Part shown: positions 59,278 through 64,000 of the stretch, piece by piece
How positions within the stretch are numbered: position 1 is the stretch's first letter
Layout of the letters: the number at the start of each line of letters is the position of its first letter
Assembly: GCA_025612245.1 (NCBI GenBank)
Contig: JAAXKQ010000010.1
Coordinates: 97,790-161,789, forward strand
Reading direction: 5' to 3'
DNA length: 64,000 nucleotides
Source: Ignavibacteria bacterium
GTDB taxonomy: Bacteria; Bacteroidota; Ignavibacteria; Ignavibacteriales; SURF-24
Notes under the pieces: model-generated
What the model was told of the DNA's origin: nothing
What the model saw: the letters and a program-made list of their open reading frames with translations, nothing else
Database searches by the model: none
Translations under genes and position numbers: made by a program

Positions 59278-61319
59278 TAGTTACCACCCTCGTATTCATC
59301 TTTCTCGAACTGAAACGTGTGTATGATTCTGGACTCAGCCTCTTCATTAATGAGCTGTGAAAGATCCACGTCGTCGGTACCCGTCTTTTTAACTGACAGA
59401 GACTTTTTATTTTTTATCGTTTTATTTTCAATAAGCGGCGCCACATCTTCAGCTGCAGGCGCACTGTCGCCACCGCTGCTTTTTAGCATAAGCTGCCTCA
59501 TATTCACGTAATCGTTGTTATAAAGCTCTTTGGCGGTACTTATAGTAAGCTTTTTAAGTCTTCCCTGAAGGCTCAGCTTATCTTCCAGCTGCTTTATTTC
59601 TTCTTCGCTGCCGAACATGCGTGCTGCAGGATTTACCATATCGCCGCGAATGGCGGTACAAATGAAGTTTCCTTTTGTATCGTAAACCAGTATCTCGGAG
59701 TCATCAAAAAAGTCATATTTAATAATGGCCTTGTGGTGGCGCCCGTAAAGCTCTTCGCTCCAGTACGGTTTGCTGAAAAGCTCAATGCCGTTTTTCCTTA
59801 TGTCGCGCACCTGCTCTTCGAGCATGAGGTATCTTAATTCATCTTTGACGATCTGCCTGGATGCAAAGTCGGGGAGCGCTTTTACGCGTTCCAGGGATTC
59901 ACTAAATATCTCATTCGGAGTACGGCCTTTATAAAATCCGTCCTGGTGTTCGCGGTCGCCGTAGACCGTGAACCAGTACATTAGTGTCTCGTATACCTGT
60001 CTGACTGTAGGAAGGGTGCCTTCTGTCACGCGGTCATAAAGCGTTCTGTGGAAGATCTCATTACGCCCGAAACGGGCCGGCTTGTCTATGGGGTTCATGC
60101 CCGAGTAGCTGGGCATTAAGCGCTCATACTCGCTCATTGTGCGGTGAAAACGCTCCTGGCTCTTACTCTGTCCGTGGTATTTCTTGGCGAAAATGGTCTT
60201 AATCTCAAGGCGTTCAAATAGCCCCTTTATTCCTGTGGTCTCAAAGTCCGATACGCCCTGAAAATATTTACTCCTGAATGCCTTACCATTATCTATATAG
60301 ACAACCTTTGGCCTGAAGCCTAAAAGTAAAATTGTGCGCCTCAGGGCGCTTGCGATCGTCATTACGTTCTCCGAGGGCATGATGTCGAAGCCCAGAGGCA
60401 TGCTTGATTTCATGTCGAAGAATAGTATCAGTGTCATTCTCTTCGGCTTGCCTGTTAAGGGGTTCATCATGAAGAAGTCAAGCGTCTTACCGTCCGCAAA
60501 GACTATGTCTCCAACCTCTATCTTGTCCAGATCGCGGACTATTGAAAATATTACGTTATCATTCAGCCCCTTTTCACCGCTCCTGGCCAGGGCGTAAAGG
60601 TCGTAATTCTTTTCCACCCAGTCATTTAGAAATCTCTCATATGTGCATTCGCTTAAAGTGTCTTCAATCCCTTTTATTCTCATGATATTTTTAGCAATTC
60701 TTATAGCTTCACGCTTGGGCGGACTGTTCGGGTTAAGGAATTCCCTTATAAGTATTTCAGCCTGTTCTTTGGTCACGCTGCGCGGTTTTACATATGTGTA
60801 TCCGGGGGCGAGGCTTATGGGATCGAAGCTGTTTTCCTTCAGGGTCTTCTTCCATCGTTCAACTGTCTTATAGCTTGTTTCACTGAGGATTTTCATTAGG
60901 TCAGGAAGGGCTCCGTGGTTATAGGCTTCGATGAAATCCTGTTTTGCCTTTACCTTGTTATCAGCTTTTTCCGAGCTCTCGATGTATAGCTTTATAAGGT
61001 CGAACCTGGCCAGGGCTACTTCCCACTGCTTCTCCGTTAGTTCCCTCGATGCTTTGGCGATTGGTTCAGGCTCTCTTTTTATAAGTCCTGTTTCTTGGTA
61101 ATACTTCATCTGCACATCGACCGGCAGGGAAGAAAGGAGAATGCTATATTGTTGGCCACCATTACCTTTTATAGATCTAGCTGTAATTTTTTTGTTCTGG
61201 CATGACATTCGGATTGTTCTAGTAGAAACATTTAGCAGAGAACTAGTCTGTTCAACAGACAGCCAGATTTCCCCATTTGATGTAATGTTATTTTTTGCTG
61301 ATATTTCCATTTTTAACAT
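59277..61319 (-). CDS. MuA-like DDE transposase
   Basis: 680 residues. An N-terminal winged helix/helix-turn-helix (ISL: LSVEQTSSLLNVSTRTIR) is followed by a second DNA-binding region and the RNase H-type core: Asp276 (VFADGKTL), Asp343 (VYIDNGKAF) and Glu389 (SKSQERFHRT). A Mu-type beta-barrel and a helical C terminus that would contact the MuB-like ATPase complete it. ATG 61310 is an alternative start three codons in. It performs replicative transposition and integration of the phage. Confidence 0.93.
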   Translation of the reverse strand: MLKMEISAKNNITSNGEIWLSVEQTSSLLNVSTRTIRMSCQNKKITARSIKGNGGQQYSILLSSLPVDVQMKYYQETGLIKREPEPIAKASRELTEKQWEVALARFDLIKLYIESSEKADNKVKAKQDFIEAYNHGALPDLMKILSETSYKTVERWKKTLKENSFDPISLAPGYTYVKPRSVTKEQAEILIREFLNPNSPPKREAIRIAKNIMRIKGIEDTLSECTYERFLNDWVEKNYDLYALARSGEKGLNDNVIFSIVRDLDKIEVGDIVFADGKTLDFFMMNPLTGKPKRMTLILFFDMKSSMPLGFDIMPSENVMTIASALRRTILLLGFRPKVVYIDNGKAFRSKYFQGVSDFETTGIKGLFERLEIKTIFAKKYHGQSKSQERFHRTMSEYERLMPSYSGMNPIDKPARFGRNEIFHRTLYDRVTEGTLPTVRQVYETLMYWFTVYGDREHQDGFYKGRTPNEIFSESLERVKALPDFASRQIVKDELRYLMLEEQVRDIRKNGIELFSKPYWSEELYGRHHKAIIKYDFFDDSEILVYDTKGNFICTAIRGDMVNPAARMFGSEEEIKQLEDKLSLQGRLKKLTISTAKELYNNDYVNMRQLMLKSSGGDSAPAAEDVAPLIENKTIKNKKSLSVKKTGTDDVDLSQLINEEAESRIIHTFQFEKDEYEGGN

Positions 61320-61336
61320 CTTTTTAATTGAGTTAA

Positions 61337-61813
61337 TTACAGTTCCAGTTCGAACTGTCCCTCGAAATTCTTTTTGCAGTACTTCTGAGCGCTTGCGCTC
61401 CTTTCCATCACTTCCTGAAGGGCCTGATCCACTGCCAGGTATTTGTCCTTATCCGGGCTGTTAAAAAACTCTTTTAAGGCCCTCAAAGCCTTGGTGGTGG
61501 ATTCCTGATAATTGTCCACAATATCTATTGTGGTGCCCTTGGAAGGCTTGACCTTGGGTACCCGGACCAGGAGGAAGCCGCAGATCTTTGAAATATGCTC
61601 AAGCAGCGAGTAGTCATTGGTGCTTTTCATTAGAGGAATAAGCTTTTCTACCGGGAATTTCACGCCTGACTGATCGACCGGCAGGCCCGCCCTGTAGAGA
61701 TAGCTTGAGCTGATTCCGGTCTCATCGGCTATCTGGGCCACAGGCTTTTTGTTCCTGTGGATGGTCTGGTAAAGAATTGTTTTAATATCTGTTATAGCCT
61801 GCATTAAAAACAT
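61337..61813 (-). CDS. CII-like phage regulator
   Basis: 158 residues (the first Met 61813 or the one 9 bases on). The N-terminal part is a helix-turn-helix of the phage CII/P2-Cox type (KPVAQIADETGISSSYLYRA), followed by LIPLMKSTNDYSLLEHISKI typical of phage_CII proteins that read like repressors. It immediately precedes the transposase and probably regulates its transcription. Confidence 0.7.
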   Translation of the reverse strand: MFLMQAITDIKTILYQTIHRNKKPVAQIADETGISSSYLYRAGLPVDQSGVKFPVEKLIPLMKSTNDYSLLEHISKICGFLLVRVPKVKPSKGTTIDIVDNYQESTTKALRALKEFFNSPDKDKYLAVDQALQEVMERSASAQKYCKKNFEGQFELEL

Positions 61814-61920
61814 TCCTTAAAATTTTAATGGATTTCTGAAAATTGCCTTATTAATTTGTTCCTGTGGTATATGAGCGTTTCTGAACCTTACCCATTTTAT
61901 AAACCAGAAGGAGTAGAGAT

Positions 61921-62361
61921 ATGATACCGGATAATTACCTATCAAATATTCGCGGCTTTGAAACGGAAATACAAATGAGCCTTTCAGCCGACGAGAAAAA
62001 GAAAGTGAAATTCTTCGCAAACGACGGTAGAGGGGATCTGTTGCGGTTCTTAAGTATACACAGAGAAGAAATATTAAAATATGCAGGCTCCACTCCGCAA
62101 GCCCGAGCAAAAGTAAAGAAATGGAACGAAGATAAGGAATATTCCTTGCTGCTGAAGCTTTCTGCATTAATAATTTTTCAATTAGCTTCCTACTTCGCCT
62201 GTAGAATAGAGGCGGATGGGGTAGGAGCAGGAAACAAATACCGTGACTTTGCGGCGAGTATAGGAACCATAATTCTGGATACAGCACGGCAGGATTATCC
62301 CTCAATGGACAAGACATCTCAGGAATTTCCCTGGGAGGATTATAGTGGCCGTCGTTATTAA
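61921..62361 (+). CDS. Plus-strand protein embedded in the minus early region
   Basis: 146 residues with a good ribosome site (AAGGAG, 7 bases before ATG 61921). Charged N terminus (MIPDNYLSNIRGFETEIQMS), a hydrophobic middle near residue 80-95 and a Trp/Tyr-rich end. The opposite strand has a longer but Leu/Ser/Arg-rich frame typical of an antisense shadow, so this strand is preferred. It would be antisense to the early transcript from the Ner-like gene to the CII-like gene. Unknown function. Confidence 0.6.
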   Translation: MIPDNYLSNIRGFETEIQMSLSADEKKKVKFFANDGRGDLLRFLSIHREEILKYAGSTPQARAKVKKWNEDKEYSLLLKLSALIIFQLASYFACRIEADGVGAGNKYRDFAASIGTIILDTARQDYPSMDKTSQEFPWEDYSGRRY

Positions 62362-62388
62362 GGATTTTGTATCTCATATCATTCACCG

Positions 62389-62430
62389 AATTGTTTATTA
62401 ACTATTGGATTTAGAAAAAATTGTTTATTA
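62389..62430. repeat. 12-bp direct repeat in the early leader
   Basis: AATTGTTTATTA at 62389-62400 and 62419-62430, 30 bp apart, between the plus-strand gene and the Ner-like gene. It could be a regulator or enhancer binding site; no further copies seen. Confidence 0.4.
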
Positions 62431-62463
62431 TCTTGATGCTTTACAAATTGTCAAACATTATTT

Positions 62464-62634
62464 TCAGGCTGCTTTTGTCCCGGTCAGCTCCTGGATCTTC
62501 TTTAGCAGCTCAAGTGCTTTTGGCCCTTTTCGCTTTCCGCGGAGCACTAAGGATATATAGGACTGATCAACTCTCAATACCCTGGCAATCGCAGACTGGT
62601 TATATAATTGCATTTTGTTGTTTAATGAGGTCAT
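62464..62634 (-). CDS. Small Cro/Ner-like helix-turn-helix protein
   Basis: A 56-residue frame from ATG 62634 reads MTSLNNKMQLYNQSAIARVL, then RVDQSYISLVLRGKRKGPKA, a helix-turn-helix with the recognition helix in the expected place, and a short helical end. It is divergent from the repressor and first in the early transcript, the position of Ner in Mu and Cro in lambdoid phages. It should turn the early promoter or repressor promoter down. Confidence 0.75.
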   Translation of the reverse strand: MTSLNNKMQLYNQSAIARVLRVDQSYISLVLRGKRKGPKALELLKKIQELTGTKAA

Positions 62635-62665
62635 AGCCTGGTCTCATTTTTTAATTATAAATACT

Positions 62666-62681
62666 GTCATTATTTAATGAC
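62666..62681. promoter_or_regulatory. Operator-like palindrome 1
   Basis: GTCATTATTTAATGAC, a perfect 7-2-7 inverted repeat, at the predicted start site of the early promoter. Confidence 0.6.
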
Positions 62682-62712
62682 AAAGTTAATATTTCCGCTA
62701 ACTTTTGTCAAG
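62681..62712 (-). promoter_or_regulatory. Candidate early promoter
   Basis: On the minus strand CTTG (62712-62709), 20 bases and TAACTTTG (62688-62681) approximate the phylum consensus. It would drive the Ner-like gene and transposition genes. Both operator palindromes touch it. Confidence 0.5.
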
Positions 62713-62725
62713 CGAAAAGTTAGCG
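62696..62725. promoter_or_regulatory. Operator-like palindrome 2
   Basis: CGCTAACTTTT and AAAAGTTAGCG, perfect 11-bp arms with an 8-bp centre (GTCAAGCG), covering the -33 element of the early promoter 17 bp ahead of the repressor ATG. It is a likely binding site for the repressor or Ner-like protein. Confidence 0.65.
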
Positions 62726-62741
62726 ATAAGAATACTTTTTT

Positions 62742-63323
62742 ATGAATTCACTCGGGGAAAGGATAAAATACTGCCGCACTGTGGTCTTAAATGAGAAACA
62801 GGAGGCATTTGCAAGGACTTTGGGGTTTGATTCTAAGGTCGTTGTAAGCAATTGGGAAAATAATAACCGCATACCCGAAGTTAGCACTTTGATAACTATT
62901 GCGCAGCTTACTTCCTGTACTTTGGATTGGCTTTTACTGGGGATAGGAGCACCTCCTTTACCAAAAGTAGTTGATCCAAAATTTAAAGAGTCTGAATATG
63001 GTAAGGCCTTCAGAAAGGCAGCGAAGGAAATATTAAAAAACAATCCAGGGGATGAACAAAAGGTCAGCCGTGTTTATGATAAATTGAAAACAATTATCAA
63101 TATTCCTTCTGTTACTGAAGAAAAATTCACCTATCCCGGCCTGAATAACGATGAGATTAACATAATTCGTAAAATGAAAGAAATACCGGAAGCAGTCCCT
63201 ATAATATCAAAGATTCTAGACAACTTGATTGACGTCCAGGAAGGAATTAGGCAGTTGACGAACTTATCACCGACACAGGATAAAGATAAAAGACGGCAGG
63301 ATAAATCTGGGGATTTAGGCTAA
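62742..63323 (+). CDS. Phage repressor (XRE family, c-like)
   Basis: 193 residues. Helix-turn-helix: LGERIKYCRTVVLNEKQEAF, then KVVVSNWENNNRIPEVSTL and ITIAQLTSCTLDWLLLG, of the same kind as the XRE protein at 25913. The C terminus (about 75-193) is charged and helical. It diverges from the Ner-like gene over the two operator-like palindromes, the c/ner arrangement of Mu-like phages, and should maintain lysogeny. The ATG is close to TACTTTTT, so its leader would be very short. Confidence 0.85.
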   Translation: MNSLGERIKYCRTVVLNEKQEAFARTLGFDSKVVVSNWENNNRIPEVSTLITIAQLTSCTLDWLLLGIGAPPLPKVVDPKFKESEYGKAFRKAAKEILKNNPGDEQKVSRVYDKLKTIINIPSVTEEKFTYPGLNNDEINIIRKMKEIPEAVPIISKILDNLIDVQEGIRQLTNLSPTQDKDKRRQDKSGDLG

Positions 63324-63397
63324 TAATTGAAAAAGAATAGACTTCTTTATTTGATTTAGATATTAATAATTACTTTTACAATAATATTGGAGCTGCA

Positions 63398-63871
63398 ATG
63401 CGTAAAAGCTATTTATTCCTTTTATTATCATTATATTTTATAGGATGTGTCCCTACAAGTGTTCTAACGGACAAGGAAAAAGAATTTGTTTTCTCTCACG
63501 AGGTAAATTTGAAAAAAAATGAGATTAAGATGAGGTTGCTGCAATATGCAAATGAAAATTTCGTTAGTGGGAAAGCTGTTATTCAAACCAATGAAGATGG
63601 GATGTTAAGTGGGAATGGAGAAACTACCGTAAAGGAATACAAAGGTCTTTTGGGAGAAACACAAAGCATTATAAACATGGAGTTCACTTTTATTGTAAAA
63701 TATGAGGATAACAAATATAAAATAAAGTGGATAGTTAAAGATATGAGCACAAGTAAGGGTTCATTTTCTACTGACTATTGGGGCTTTTATAAGGATGAAA
63801 TTGATACTTCAATAACAAAATATGACCAAAATTTGTATGATTATATGAAGAACAAGGACCTTAATTTTTAA
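63398..63871 (+). CDS. Predicted lipoprotein (DUF4468-like)
   Basis: 157 residues with lipobox YFIGC (Cys17) and a mature region of beta strands (VIQTNEDGMLSGNGETTVKE, NMEFTFIVKYEDNKYKIKW) similar to DUF4468 lipoproteins of this phylum. It follows the repressor by 74 bp on the same strand, so it may be expressed from the lysogen as a conversion gene, or it may be host DNA past the phage end. Confidence 0.65.
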   Translation: MRKSYLFLLLSLYFIGCVPTSVLTDKEKEFVFSHEVNLKKNEIKMRLLQYANENFVSGKAVIQTNEDGMLSGNGETTVKEYKGLLGETQSIINMEFTFIVKYEDNKYKIKWIVKDMSTSKGSFSTDYWGFYKDEIDTSITKYDQNLYDYMKNKDLNF

Positions 63872-64000
63872 CTAGCAGAATGGCTTATGATGCTGCTTTA
63901 ATTAGTATTTAAAAGATAGAAAAATGGGTTTTAAATTCGTTTTTATTGGAAGTATCAAGATTTCCGTGTAATTGATTAAATGTTGAAACTATAAAATTAT

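Larger units (their letters stand above)
29500..64000. mobile_element. Mu-like transposable prophage (ends not resolved)
   Basis: The content is that of a transposable siphophage: MuA-like DDE transposase, MuB-like ATPase, Gam, GemA/gp16, Mor-like activator, DUF1804 and gp28-type terminase, DUF935 portal, F-like and G-like head proteins, I-like protease, gp36/gp37-type connector proteins, tape measure and SGNH fibre. The core reading runs from the repressor at 63.3 kb down to the fibre at 29.9 kb. The outer limits given are approximate; the right end is probably near or past the window edge. Confidence 0.88.

Noticed and set aside
61817..62386. A 189-codon minus-strand frame opposite the plus-strand gene at 61921
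   Set aside because: Composition is rich in Leu, Ser and Arg as expected for an antisense shadow, and it has no ribosome site as good as that of the plus-strand gene.

Overview
The window looks like a chromosome segment of a Bacteroidota/Ignavibacteriota-type bacterium. The clues are promoters of the form TTTG-N19/20-TAnnTTTG, a type IV pilus/type II secretion assembly operon with a secretin, and a probable DUF4468-like lipoprotein. Ignavibacteriota is my best guess for the group, but there is no marker gene here to prove it. Base composition changes visibly: the pilus and regulator block and the prophage are of moderate GC, while 12.8-29.8 kb is clearly AT-rich, as expected of acquired DNA.

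Layout. (1) 1-9.1 kb, plus strand: a pilus/secretion operon encoding an extension-type ATPase (5' truncated by the window edge), a PilT-like ATPase, a PilM/PilN-like fused protein, a PilO/PilP-like fused protein and a secretin. It runs with no gaps into three receiver-domain regulators. (2) 9.1-12.5 kb: a short-period repeat tract, then a minus-strand pair made of a soluble hybrid histidine kinase and an NtrC-type sigma-54 activator. (3) 12.67 kb: tRNA-Lys(UUU). Its 3' half is repeated at 16.58 kb and, decayed, at 25.29 kb, so 12.8-25.3 kb is a composite island accreted at this tRNA. The first segment carries a lipoprotein, a PD-(D/E)XK protein, an acidic protein and a PLD-type protein. The second carries a membrane-anchored coiled-coil/T5orf172 protein, a SIR2-like DUF4917-type protein, a nuclease/ImmA-type peptidase fusion and a compact five-gene operon. 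That operon encodes an OGG-like DNA glycosylase, a small protein with a Gly/Cys-rich N terminus, a PfkB-nucleoside deoxyribosyltransferase fusion, a QueC-like enzyme and a SagB-type nitroreductase. This five-gene operon is the best candidate for an undescribed system. (4) 25.9-29.4 kb: an XRE regulator, an OLD-like ATPase/Toprim nuclease, a decayed beta-propeller gene and an IS3-type transposase remnant.

(5) About 29.5 kb to the right end: a transposable, Mu-like prophage with a siphovirus-like tail. The regulatory and transposition end is at the right: repressor on plus, small Cro/Ner-like HTH protein on minus, CII-like regulator, MuA-like DDE transposase, MuB-like ATPase, Gam, GemA/gp16 and Mor-like activator. 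A packaging and head block on the plus strand (44.9-50.7 kb: holin-like, small and large terminase, DUF935 portal, Mu F-like, Mu G-like) faces away from a minus-strand structural block (44.7-29.9 kb: protease/scaffold, capsid, connector, lysozyme, tail tube, frameshifted tail chaperones, tape measure, tail proteins, SGNH-hydrolase fibre). The two blocks start from one 200-bp control region that contains a striking inverted repeat. Probable cargo includes a radical SAM enzyme, a DUF4747-like/membrane-protein pair, a tRNA-Leu-like gene with an oversized middle, and a lipoprotein beyond the repressor. The prophage ends are not resolved, and the right end may lie beyond the window.

All family assignments come from reading motifs by eye; no database search was run.
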